From a bacterium (GTDB taxonomy: Bacteria; UBA4055), in assembly GCA_029559475.1 (NCBI GenBank), contig JAKQBN010000018.1, forward strand, positions 1 to 13,074: a stretch of DNA of 13,074 nt. Reading direction: 5' to 3'. Below the pieces are notes generated by a model. It did no database searches. It was not told the origin of the DNA and saw nothing but the letters and a program-made list of their open reading frames with translations. Position 1 is the first letter of the stretch; the number at the start of each line of letters is the position of its first letter. Shown here piece after piece: positions 1 to 7,252 of the stretch. The translations under genes were made by a program, and so were the position numbers.

Positions 1-837
1 GAATTCATGCGCTTCGGAACAACGACGCTTGAGGCTAAATCTGGATACGGTCTTACATTAGAAGATGAGATCAAGATGCTGAAAGTGATAAAACGGTTGA
101 ATGACAAATACGAGATCGACCTTGTTCCGACATTTCTAGGCGCGCATGATGTGCCTGAAGAGTTTAAAGATGACAGGGAAAAATATATATCTCTAATAAT
201 TAATGAAATGATCCCGAAAGTCGCGGCAGATAAACTCGCTGTAGCCTGCGATATTTTTATTGAGAAAAATTATTACACTATCGAAGAGGGAAGGCGTATC
301 TTGCAGGCCGCGAAAGATCACGGCCTATGCGTAAAGATACATGCCGATCAGATGACATGTACAGGAGCGAGTGAACTTGCGGCCGAACTCGGTGCTTTGA
401 GCGCTGACCATCTTGAATATATTTCTGACGAAGCGATCGGTAAAATGATAAACGCCGGAGTGGTATTCAACCTTATGCCCGGTTCTTCGTTCTTCCTCGG
501 AATGCACGATTTTCCGCCTGCAAGAAAGATAATAGAGAAAGGCGGGATATGCGCGCTTTCTACCGATTTTAATCCGGGAACATGCTACTGCTATTCCCTT
601 CCATTCATAATGACCATATCAGCGATATATCTTAAAATGACAGCTGAAGAGCTTTTGTGGTCGGCCACAATAGGCGGAGCTAAAGCGCTCGGGCTGGAAA
701 AAAGCATCGGATCATTATCGAAAGGAAAGAAAGCCGACCTTCTGGTCATGAAGTTCAGTGAACTCAGCGAACTTCCATACAGCATGGGCATGAACCTTGT
801 CAGAAAGGTTGTAAAAAATGGAAAAGTAGCCATATAG
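1..837 (+). CDS. hutI: Imidazolonepropionase, 5'-truncated by window edge
   Basis: This is the C-terminal ~278 residues of imidazolonepropionase, the cytoplasmic metal-dependent amidohydrolase that opens imidazolone-5-propionate to N-formimino-L-glutamate in histidine degradation. The frame is open from base 1, upstream of the first ATG at 7, and the fragment enters at the conserved GTTTLEAKSGYGL motif. Since full HutI is about 410-420 residues, roughly the first 130-140 are missing. Visible hallmarks, numbered from base 1, are the metal/substrate His in KIHADQ (H114), the His of SADHLEY (H137) and the metal-site Asp of STDFNPGT (D189). The C-terminus is complete, with the usual GKKADLLVM and KNGKVA elements. 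The downstream reductase follows 8 bases later, so the two are probably co-transcribed, although they share no known pathway. The other hut genes are not in view. Identification is secure; truncation is only by the window edge. Confidence 0.95.
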   Translation, partial: EFMRFGTTTLEAKSGYGLTLEDEIKMLKVIKRLNDKYEIDLVPTFLGAHDVPEEFKDDREKYISLIINEMIPKVAADKLAVACDIFIEKNYYTIEEGRRILQAAKDHGLCVKIHADQMTCTGASELAAELGALSADHLEYISDEAIGKMINAGVVFNLMPGSSFFLGMHDFPPARKIIEKGGICALSTDFNPGTCYCYSLPFIMTISAIYLKMTAEELLWSATIGGAKALGLEKSIGSLSKGKKADLLVMKFSELSELPYSMGMNLVRKVVKNGKVAI

Positions 838-841
838 GAGG
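836..841 (+). promoter_or_regulatory. Strong Shine-Dalgarno overlapping hutI stop
   Basis: A perfect AGGAGG overlaps the last two bases of the hutI TAG stop and lies four bases before the ATG at 846. It fixes the start of the aldo/keto reductase and supports translation from a shared mRNA. It also shows that the host uses classical Shine-Dalgarno initiation. Confidence 0.8.
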
Positions 842-845
842 ATTT

Positions 846-1970
846 ATGCAGTATCGGCAAATGAGAGGCGGAGATAAAATTTCAGTACTCGGTTACGGCT
901 GCATGAGATTTCCGGCAAATAAAGACGGATCGATCAATGAGGAAAGGGCTTCGAAACAGCTTAAGTACGCAATAGATCACGGAGTAAACTATCTCGATAC
1001 GGCAAAACCTTATCACGGTGGTAAAAGCGAACCGTTCGTCGGGAAATTTCTGGAAGAGAATAATCTGAGGTCGAAAATATACCTCGCCACCAAACTTTCA
1101 GGCTGGTATATAAAGGAAACTAAAGATCTCGATAGAATATTCAAAGAACAGCTTAAAGATCTGCGCACGGACTATATTGATTATTATCTTGTTCATGCGC
1201 TCAACGGCAAAAGCTGGGCGAAACTCAAAGAGCTGGGAGTATTAAAATTTCTGGACAAACTCAAGAATAAGAAAAAGATTCGGAATGCCGGATTTTCGTT
1301 TCACGGCAACATAGAGCATTTTTATCAGATCGTTGACGACTATGACTGGTCATTCTGTCAGATACAGTTCAACTTCCTCGACACCGAATATCAGGCAGGA
1401 ATGAAAGGCTATCTATACGCTGTAAAAAAAGGTCTTTCAGTAATTTCTATGGAACCTTTAAGAGGCGGGAGACTGGCACAGACTCCTCCTGAACATGTGA
1501 AAGAGATATATAAAAATTCGGGCTACAAAAGAACTTCCGCCGAATGGGCACTCAGGTGGGTATGGAACTATCAGGGGATCACGTTACTCCTTTCCGGTAT
1601 GAATCAGATGAAACAGATAAAGGAGAACATTAAAATATCGAATGATACTCTTCCCGGCTCGATGACGCGCGAAGAACTTCAGGTAATTGAAAAAGCCACG
1701 AAGGTTTATAAAAAGCTGATGAAGATAGGTTGCACAGGCTGTATGTACTGCCTTCCCTGCCCATACAATGTAGCCATACCTTCATGTTTCGAATATTATA
1801 ACGGATACCACCTCTACAACGACGAAAAATTTAAGATCCAGTATAAGAATTTCATAGGCGACAAGGCTAAAGCGTCACTATGCGTCAATTGCGGTCAGTG
1901 TATGCCGAAATGTCCCCAGGGATTAAAGATACCCGAACTGTTAAAAAAGGTGGCGAAGGAGTTCGATTAA
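846..1970 (+). CDS. Aldo/keto reductase with C-terminal [4Fe-4S] ferredoxin-like region
   Basis: A 374-residue member of the aldo/keto reductase 'predicted oxidoreductase' group found mostly in anaerobes. The N-terminal ~285 residues form the AKR TIM barrel. The catalytic tetrad is visible as D51 and Y56 (LDTAKPYHGG), K83 (ATKLSG) and H117 (YLVHALNG). Two cysteine clusters follow: C296-x2-C299-x2-C302-x2-C305-P, then C346-x2-C349-x2-C352-x3-C356-P, the second being a canonical ferredoxin [4Fe-4S] motif. The family is thought to couple NAD(P)H-dependent carbonyl reduction to a ferredoxin-type electron carrier, but substrates are mostly unknown and nothing here names one. The start is set by an AGGAGG four bases upstream. 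The stop TAA shares a base with the Nudix start (TAATG). The fold is certain; the substrate is not. Confidence 0.9.
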   Translation: MQYRQMRGGDKISVLGYGCMRFPANKDGSINEERASKQLKYAIDHGVNYLDTAKPYHGGKSEPFVGKFLEENNLRSKIYLATKLSGWYIKETKDLDRIFKEQLKDLRTDYIDYYLVHALNGKSWAKLKELGVLKFLDKLKNKKKIRNAGFSFHGNIEHFYQIVDDYDWSFCQIQFNFLDTEYQAGMKGYLYAVKKGLSVISMEPLRGGRLAQTPPEHVKEIYKNSGYKRTSAEWALRWVWNYQGITLLLSGMNQMKQIKENIKISNDTLPGSMTREELQVIEKATKVYKKLMKIGCTGCMYCLPCPYNVAIPSCFEYYNGYHLYNDEKFKIQYKNFIGDKAKASLCVNCGQCMPKCPQGLKIPELLKKVAKEFD

Positions 1971-2461
1971 TGGAAGAAATGCTCCCTCTTGTGAACGAGA
2001 AAGGCGAAGTCATCGGGAAAGCTCCGAGAAGCCTGTGCCATTCTGATAAAAAATACCTTCATCCGGTCGTTCATCTCCACGTTATGAACAGCAAAGGTGA
2101 AATATATCTTCAGAAGCGGCCTTTGAACAAGAAGATCCAGCCCGGTAAATGGGATACGGCCGTAGGAGGGCATATTGCTTACGGCGAGGACATATTTTTA
2201 AGCCTTCAGCGAGAGGCGGAAGAGGAGATCGGGATTGGGGATTTTACGCCTGAAAAGGCAGCAGAATACATCTGGGAATCATCCGTCGAACGCGAATATA
2301 TTTATAGTTTTACAACTGTATATGACGGTCCTCTGACACCTAACAGCACAGAACTCGACGGCAGCAGGTTCTGGTCAAAGACCGAGATCGAATCAAATCT
2401 CGGAAAAGGCGTTTTCACCCCAAATTTCGAAAAAGAATTTAAGAAGATATTTCTAAAGTAA
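1970..2461 (+). CDS. Nudix hydrolase (IPP isomerase/YfcD-like subgroup)
   Basis: A 163-residue Nudix-superfamily protein. The full 23-residue Nudix box runs from G67 to I89 (G-x5-E-x7-REAEEEIGI), with E82, E85 and E86 as the expected divalent-metal ligands. The N-terminus (EEMLPLVNEKGEVIGKAPR) and the HPVVHLHV...LQKR...PGKWDTAVGGH arrangement resemble the isopentenyl-diphosphate isomerase/YfcD-like Nudix subgroup. These act on diphosphate-containing small molecules, but the true substrate cannot be read from sequence. I chose the ATG at 1970 over an in-frame ATG at 1880 because AAGGAG sits at 1956-1961, eight bases upstream. The 1880 start would bury 90 bases in the reductase, adding residues unlike any Nudix N-terminus. 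The TAATG junction suggests translational coupling to the reductase. Confidence 0.9.
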   Translation: MEEMLPLVNEKGEVIGKAPRSLCHSDKKYLHPVVHLHVMNSKGEIYLQKRPLNKKIQPGKWDTAVGGHIAYGEDIFLSLQREAEEEIGIGDFTPEKAAEYIWESSVEREYIYSFTTVYDGPLTPNSTELDGSRFWSKTEIESNLGKGVFTPNFEKEFKKIFLK

Positions 2462-2470
2462 ACGGTGCAT

Positions 2471-2563
2471 GTCTTCATCTAAAATGAATTCTGAGGCATT
2501 AATTTATTTGCTGATTTTGAAATGCATCGTACCGGCGGGTGAAGACGGTTAGAGAATTCATTT
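2471..2563 (+). repeat. Two crossing inverted repeats in the intergenic spacer
   Basis: GTCTTCATC (2471-2479) is complementary to GGTGAAGAC (2538-2546) with one G-U pair. AAATGAATTCT (2482-2492) is perfectly complementary over 11 bases to AGAATTCATTT (2553-2563). The arms are interleaved rather than nested, so both could form together only as a pseudoknot-like RNA fold; otherwise they are alternatives. The block lies between the Nudix stop and the FG-GAP gene. It has no reading frame of note and no U-run of an intrinsic terminator. It could be a 3'-UTR structure, a small RNA, or chance. Confidence 0.35.
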
Positions 2564-2600
2564 GATCTGAAACATCTACTCTTTTAAATAAATATTTATT

Positions 2601-2630
2601 TTGTTGATTATTAATCGAAATATTTATACA
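2601..2630 (+). promoter_or_regulatory. Candidate sigma-70-type promoter for the FG-GAP gene
   Basis: TTGTTG (2601-2606), an 18-base spacer and TATACA (2625-2630) give a weak -35/-10 pair in a strongly AT-rich stretch 37 bases before the ATG at 2667. The base change from the operon upstream and the 205-base gap make an independent promoter here reasonable. The exact boxes are a guess, because AT-rich DNA gives such matches by chance. The rest of the gap (2462-2666) holds only the inverted repeats listed separately. Confidence 0.3.
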
Positions 2631-2666
2631 ATTTACTAATGCATTTAAACTCAGGAGACTTTCATC

Positions 2667-4391
2667 ATGAAAAGATTTTCATTCTTATTGTTTTTAATTT
2701 TAACAACAATATCTCTTAACGCAGCTTTTACAGATATATATGCAACGTTAGAAGGTATTACCAGTTGCTCAGTCTCATGGGGAGATTACGATAACGATGG
2801 CGATCTGGATGTTGTTATGATAGGGAATAATTCAAGTCTTGTGCCAGTTTCTAAGATATATAATAATGATTCGGGAGTTTTCACAGACATAAATGCAGGG
2901 ATGGAAGGAGTCTATTCAGGTTCTGTAGTATGGGGAGATTACGATAATGATGATGATCTTGATATCTTATTGACCGGTAAAAATGTTAGTGAAGCTCCTG
3001 TTACAAGATTATATAGAAATGATTATGGAATTTTCTCGAATGTAAATACAAGTATGGAAAATGTTTGGTTAAGCTCTGCAAAATGGGCTGATTATGATAA
3101 TGACGGCGATCTGGATATTTTATTAACAGGCAGAAATGCAAACAATGCCCCCGTAACAAAAATATATAGAAATGAAAATGAATCCTTCGTGGATATTAAT
3201 GCCGCAATAACACAAATGGATAGAAGCTCGGTCTCTTGGGCTGACTATGATAAAGATGGAGATTTGGATGTTTTATTAGCTGGTCATACCGGAACTTATG
3301 GCCCAAAATCCCTGATTTTTAGAAATGATTCAGGTATTTTTACTGATATTGGTGCAAATTTAGCGGATGCATCTGGCGGATCAGTATCATGGGGCGATTA
3401 TGATAACGATGGTGATCCTGATATTATATTATCCGGTTATGATGATCCAAATATTCCATCGATAATTTACAGAAATGATAACGGTATATTTGTTGATATC
3501 AATGCAGGTTTGCAAGGTCATCATTCAGGTGCAGTCGATTGGGGGGACTATGATAATGACGGAGATTTGGATGTTTTCATAAACGGTTTTTATGCCGACC
3601 CTAGATATTGTGAAACATGCGTAACGTCTAAAGTTTACAGAAACAATTCCGGAATTTTTTCAGATATAAATGCAGGTTTGATATCTGTCTCCGGAGATGA
3701 TAATTCGTGCGGGTGGGCTGATTATGACAATGACGGCGATCTGGACTTACACATTACTGGAAGCTATCCAATGTTCACCTCGATAAATAAAATCTATCGT
3801 AACGACACCTCTATAAGTAACTCGATGCCGAATTCCCCAACAAAATTAAAATCTGTTGTTGTAGATAATAATGTAACTTTATCATGGCGAGAAACGACAG
3901 ATAACGAAACTCCTTCAGCAGGTTTATCTTATAACGTATATATCGGCACTTCCGGTAAAACCGGAGACATCCTTAATCCTATGAGTGATATAGATTGTGG
4001 TTATAGAAAAATTGTAGATATTGGAAATTCCGGCCAAAGAACTTCTGTTTCAATAAATGATCTGCCGGAAGGCACATATTTTTGGAGCGTTCAGGCAATT
4101 GATCACGCTTACGCCGGCTCATTATTCGCAAGTGAAGAAATATTTTATGTTGGAGAACTTTACGCACCTGCTAATGTGAAAATAGATTCATTGACAAACA
4201 GCATACACATTTCATGGACAGAGGTTGCAGGAGCTTCATCATATAAAATCTACGCCTCTGATTATCCTTATAACAATTTTACTGAAGTTACTTCCGGCGG
4301 TGTTTTTGATGGCTTGACATGGTCGCAACCAATCGTGGCTGACAGGAAATTCTATTATGTTGTCGCAGCAAACTCAGTGAAAAAAGAATAA
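2667..4391 (+). CDS. Exported FG-GAP/VCBS seven-repeat propeller protein with FN3-like domains
   Basis: A 574-residue predicted exported protein. Residues 1-20 are a signal peptide: MKRF, a hydrophobic stretch, then a likely cut after the Ala residues of SLNAA. Seven FG-GAP/VCBS-type repeats follow, each starting with a Trp (W38, 89, 140, 191, 242, 292, 350) and carrying the Ca-binding DYDNDGDLD loop. Seven such repeats are what an integrin-alpha-like seven-bladed propeller needs. Two FN3-like beta domains follow, at about 388-493 (TLSWRETTDN...) and 498-574 (HISWTEVAGASSYKIY...). There is no transmembrane segment, lipobox or recognisable type IX sorting domain, so the protein is probably periplasmic or secreted. 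Adhesion or surface binding is plausible but unproven. The ATG is preceded by AGGAG with a suitable gap. Sampled lines average about 34% GC, lower than the neighbours, and Arg is often AGA. Confidence 0.85.
   Translation: MKRFSFLLFLILTTISLNAAFTDIYATLEGITSCSVSWGDYDNDGDLDVVMIGNNSSLVPVSKIYNNDSGVFTDINAGMEGVYSGSVVWGDYDNDDDLDILLTGKNVSEAPVTRLYRNDYGIFSNVNTSMENVWLSSAKWADYDNDGDLDILLTGRNANNAPVTKIYRNENESFVDINAAITQMDRSSVSWADYDKDGDLDVLLAGHTGTYGPKSLIFRNDSGIFTDIGANLADASGGSVSWGDYDNDGDPDIILSGYDDPNIPSIIYRNDNGIFVDINAGLQGHHSGAVDWGDYDNDGDLDVFINGFYADPRYCETCVTSKVYRNNSGIFSDINAGLISVSGDDNSCGWADYDNDGDLDLHITGSYPMFTSINKIYRNDTSISNSMPNSPTKLKSVVVDNNVTLSWRETTDNETPSAGLSYNVYIGTSGKTGDILNPMSDIDCGYRKIVDIGNSGQRTSVSINDLPEGTYFWSVQAIDHAYAGSLFASEEIFYVGELYAPANVKIDSLTNSIHISWTEVAGASSYKIYASDYPYNNFTEVTSGGVFDGLTWSQPIVADRKFYYVVAANSVKKE
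2778..3806 (+). repeat. Seven coding tandem repeats (FG-GAP units), mostly 153 bp period
   Basis: Measured between the conserved Trp codons (2778, 2931, 3084, 3237, 3390, 3540, 3714), the units are spaced 153, 153, 153, 153, 150 and 174 bases, meaning 51 codons in four consecutive steps. Each unit reads W-(G/A)-DYDxDGDxD, then a hydrophobic strand, (P)xxx-(I/L)YRN(D/N), (G/x)xF-x-DINA. Unit 2 has Asp for Gly inside the loop (DYDNDDDLD), unit 4 has Lys (DYDKDGDLD) and unit 5 has Pro (DGDPD). The sixth spacing is longer because of a Cys-containing loop (RYCETC) in unit 6. Confidence 0.9.
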
Positions 4392-4427
4392 ACTTTATTT
4401 TCATTGATTGCGTTCCAATATTTCATT

Positions 4428-4448
4428 ATTATATAAACATTATATAAT
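4428..4448 (+). promoter_or_regulatory. Candidate -10 region with a helical-phase direct repeat
   Basis: ATTATATAA occurs twice, at 4428-4436 and 4439-4447, with an 11-base period. The second copy runs into a perfect TATAAT (4443-4448). This sits 15 bases before the ATG at 4464, so transcription would start close to the ribosome site. No good -35 box is seen at 17 bases upstream. The 72-base gap otherwise holds nothing recognisable, and no terminator for the FG-GAP gene was found. Confidence 0.25.
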
Positions 4449-4463
4449 TCAGCGGAGCCCGTC

Positions 4464-6779
4464 ATGAAAAAACTGCAATCATTTATACTGATCGTCATTG
4501 CTCTGGTTTTTACTTTATCCGTAGAATCTTATGCTCAGGATAAAAGCGAAGTGTCCCTGCCGTGGTCAGAGTTCAAGAACCTGACGAATCTCGATAAGAA
4601 CATGATAGTGATACCGATCGACACCTTCGAGAAGCTATTAATTCAGACAGGAAGGACGGACTATAAATCCTACAATGTTACGAACGGCAACGTGATCCTG
4701 TCCCAGGCTGATTTTAAAAGGATCGTGGACACAATGACCCCACCTCAGGGCTCAATTGGAACTCCGCCGTTCCCCTATCTGATGACGAAAGCGGTCTATA
4801 AAGGCAAAATGAAAAGCGAAAGCACTGATTTCACCGCTTCGTTCCTGATCCACGTGCTTAACGGCGATCAGTACATCAAAATACCTGTAATTCCTTATTC
4901 AACCGCTTTATCCGACCTGAAAGTGAACGGACAGCCCGCTCTTGTCGTTAGCGACGGCGGATATTCGACGGTTCTATTGAAAGGTAAAGGCGAATACAGG
5001 GTCGATGCTTCATTTTCAATAAAATCCTCTCTGGTAAGAGGCCCGCATCAGCTATACATAAATATAAGTCAGACGCCTATCACGCTGCTTGAACTCGAGA
5101 TCCCTCAACCCCAGATCGAGGTCGAGATCCCTCAGGCGACCCAGATCAGTTCATCTGAAAGTGGAAAGATAACGACCGTCTCTGCGGTGATCATGCAAAC
5201 GACGGGCATAAATATAAACTGGAAGAAAAAGTTCGAGATGATCGAAAAGCTTCCCCCGAAGATTTATGCCGATATCAGCCATCTTGTATCAATTGAAGAC
5301 AACGCGCTGAAAACGAACACGACCGTCAATTATAACATACTTCATTCCGAGATCGAGAACGTTACAGTAGCTCTGGACGACAACGTGAACATACTCAATG
5401 TTTACGGCGACGGCGTCGGCGAATGGCAGGAGATAAAGAAAGACGACGCAAGAATGATCCTGATACCGTTCACCTACGGGAAAAAGGGAAATACATCGGT
5501 CAGCCTGGTAACTGAAATCCCGTTAAGCGCTGAAGGGCTTGAAACGCCCTTTACGGGCATAAGAACATTGGGCACGATAAGAGAGAGCGGAAATATCGGT
5601 ATTGAACTGAACACAAGCGCGGAAGTGCTGGTCACCGAGAACCGCGGGCTGGAAAGAATTGCCGCGCAGACCTTACCCCCGGAGCTGATAAACAGATCGG
5701 CGAAACCGCTGATCGACGGCTTTAAATATTCTAAACACCCTTATCTGCTGCTGCTCGACATCACCAAGCATAAAAAGATCGGCGTTCCTACTGCTGCAGT
5801 GTATTCCGCGAATGTAGTAACTCTTTTCACAGAGGACGGGAAGATAGTTCACAGCATCGAATACAACATCAAGAACAGCGCAAAACAGTTCCTGGAGATC
5901 AAACTGCCCGAGAAATCGGAAGTATGGAGCGTATTCGTGAATTATAATCCTGTCGAATCATCTTTAAACGACGACGGCAAGCTTCTTATACCTCTCATAC
6001 GCTCGAATTCGCTGAACGATTCGTACGATACATTCCCGGTCGAAGTGATCTTCGCTACAACTGAAAAAGGGTTCGGTTTTCTCGGATCGAAAGGGTCCCT
6101 GCTGCCGGGCGTAGATCTCCTTACGAGCCAGATCATGTGGTCGGTATATCTGCCGAACGATTATAAATATTTATACTTCAGCAGCACTCTCGAAAAAGAG
6201 GAGATGATAAGGGGGATAAATATCTTCGGCGGGAGAAGGGTCTATGACGAGGAAGATAAAAAAGTCACTGGAACAGATAATGAGGCTGCTCCATCCGTCG
6301 ATGCCGGCAGGATGAAAGCTCAATTGAGCGAGTTCAGGAACGCTCCTGTAGCAGAAGCCGATCAGATGGTTCAGATGACCAAAGAGAAGAACTTCGGGAA
6401 AAAGATGGAGGAGCTCGGGGATGTTTCTATGGTCTCACAGTCAGCATCAGGTCAGACAGGTCTTATGCCGATAAGGATAAACGTGCCGATGACAGGGCAA
6501 ATCTACAGGTTCGCGAAAACGATCATCAATCCTGATGACCCGCTTTCTTTTAAAGTTTTTTATGTACAGAGCTGGGTTCCGAGCCTGTTATGGTGGCTGA
6601 TAATTATTTCTATGGCCGTTCTTGCTTATATATTCAGGAAAAAACTGAAAGATCAATACCTGCGGTTAAAAGAAAAACTCCGCCGCGAGCCTAAGCCGGT
6701 CGAAGAAAAAACGGTATATTTTAATGATGACGGCACGATTAAGACGGAAAATAAAGCCGAGGAAAACGAACAAAAATGA
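4464..6779 (+). CDS. Large exported protein with one C-terminal membrane anchor, function unknown
   Basis: A 771-residue protein I cannot assign to a characterised family. It begins with a signal peptide (MKKL, hydrophobic core, SYAQ cut near residue 25). Next is a region with the repeated idea of a PWSEF...IPIDTFEKLL motif, then about 550 residues that look beta-rich. A charged, partly coiled stretch lies around 600-670, followed by a conserved-looking block (LMPIRINVPMTGQIYRFAKT) near 675-695. A single transmembrane helix spans about 705-724 (WVPSLLWWLIII...), followed by a basic, charged tail of about 47 residues. Predicted topology is a periplasmic bulk with a cytoplasmic tail. Within the gene, a 13-base direct repeat (5095-5107, 5122-5134) encodes two EIPQ units. 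The ATG has a GCGGAG site six bases upstream. The stop overlaps the next start (ATGA), so it probably acts with that small membrane protein. A role in envelope assembly is only a guess. Confidence 0.8.
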   Translation: MKKLQSFILIVIALVFTLSVESYAQDKSEVSLPWSEFKNLTNLDKNMIVIPIDTFEKLLIQTGRTDYKSYNVTNGNVILSQADFKRIVDTMTPPQGSIGTPPFPYLMTKAVYKGKMKSESTDFTASFLIHVLNGDQYIKIPVIPYSTALSDLKVNGQPALVVSDGGYSTVLLKGKGEYRVDASFSIKSSLVRGPHQLYINISQTPITLLELEIPQPQIEVEIPQATQISSSESGKITTVSAVIMQTTGININWKKKFEMIEKLPPKIYADISHLVSIEDNALKTNTTVNYNILHSEIENVTVALDDNVNILNVYGDGVGEWQEIKKDDARMILIPFTYGKKGNTSVSLVTEIPLSAEGLETPFTGIRTLGTIRESGNIGIELNTSAEVLVTENRGLERIAAQTLPPELINRSAKPLIDGFKYSKHPYLLLLDITKHKKIGVPTAAVYSANVVTLFTEDGKIVHSIEYNIKNSAKQFLEIKLPEKSEVWSVFVNYNPVESSLNDDGKLLIPLIRSNSLNDSYDTFPVEVIFATTEKGFGFLGSKGSLLPGVDLLTSQIMWSVYLPNDYKYLYFSSTLEKEEMIRGINIFGGRRVYDEEDKKVTGTDNEAAPSVDAGRMKAQLSEFRNAPVAEADQMVQMTKEKNFGKKMEELGDVSMVSQSASGQTGLMPIRINVPMTGQIYRFAKTIINPDDPLSFKVFYVQSWVPSLLWWLIIISMAVLAYIFRKKLKDQYLRLKEKLRREPKPVEEKTVYFNDDGTIKTENKAEENEQK

Positions 6780-7252
6780 AAGAATACAAAGAAACTCAGA
6801 AATTCAACTCGCCGTTGGTATGGTTCATCGTTGGTATAGCAGTAATCGGCGGTATTGTCGCATTGTACTTTCCTGCCGGGCAGAAAGAGGAACTTACTCT
6901 GATTCCAAAGTTGTTTATAATATCAGCTCTGATCACTTTAATATTAATGTTCTTGTATGGCTATCTTAAAACTTCTATAGATGAATCCGGTATTAAGATC
7001 GAAATGAGAATGCTTTTCAGGTTCGGAAGAAACATCCTTTGGGATGATATTCAGTCAATAAAAGTTGATAAATACCGTCCCATTCTCGAATTCGGCGGCT
7101 GGGGTTATCGGATAGGCTGGAAAGGAGTGGCTTACAACTGCAGCGGTAATGATGGGCTGATCATTATTCTTAAGAACGGAAGAAAAGTCGTTGTAGGAAC
7201 TCAGAAGCCTGATGAACTTAAGAAATTTCTCGTGGAAAATGGTAAAAATTAA
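6776..7252 (+). CDS. Small two-helix membrane protein with PH-like domain
   Basis: A 158-residue protein with two predicted transmembrane helices at about 14-33 (LVWFIVGIAVIGGIVALYF) and 41-63, joined by a short loop. A soluble domain of about 95 residues follows. That domain has the strand-rich layout and W-D-D-I signature (ILWDDIQSIKV, FGGWGYRIG, LIIILKNGRKVVVGTQKPDELKKFL) of bacterial PH-like domains attached to membrane anchors. It resembles the DUF6141-type proteins as I recall them. Such domains bind protein or lipid partners at the cytoplasmic membrane face; no enzymatic residues are visible. The start ATG lies inside the stop of the 771-residue gene (ATGA, 6776-6779), a tight coupling suggesting the two proteins are made together. 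The next gene overlaps its 3' end. Confidence 0.75.
   Translation: MKEYKETQKFNSPLVWFIVGIAVIGGIVALYFPAGQKEELTLIPKLFIISALITLILMFLYGYLKTSIDESGIKIEMRMLFRFGRNILWDDIQSIKVDKYRPILEFGGWGYRIGWKGVAYNCSGNDGLIIILKNGRKVVVGTQKPDELKKFLVENGKN

Noticed and set aside
1-6. Window starts exactly at GAATTC (EcoRI site), suggesting a clone end.
   Set aside because: GAATTC also occurs inside the window (for example near 2487, 2555 and 6004), so a complete digest is excluded. The site may be coincidental.
2462-2666. A riboswitch or tRNA in the longest intergenic gap.
   Set aside because: No cloverleaf, TPsiC-like GTTCGA element or recognisable aptamer core; only the crossing inverted repeats and AT-rich DNA are visible.
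4372-4391. Possible frameshift truncating the FG-GAP protein at the A-run before its stop.
   Set aside because: Neither alternative frame after 4380 continues with an FN3-like or sorting-domain sequence, and the ending YYVVAANSVKKE is a plausible natural end for an FN3-like domain.
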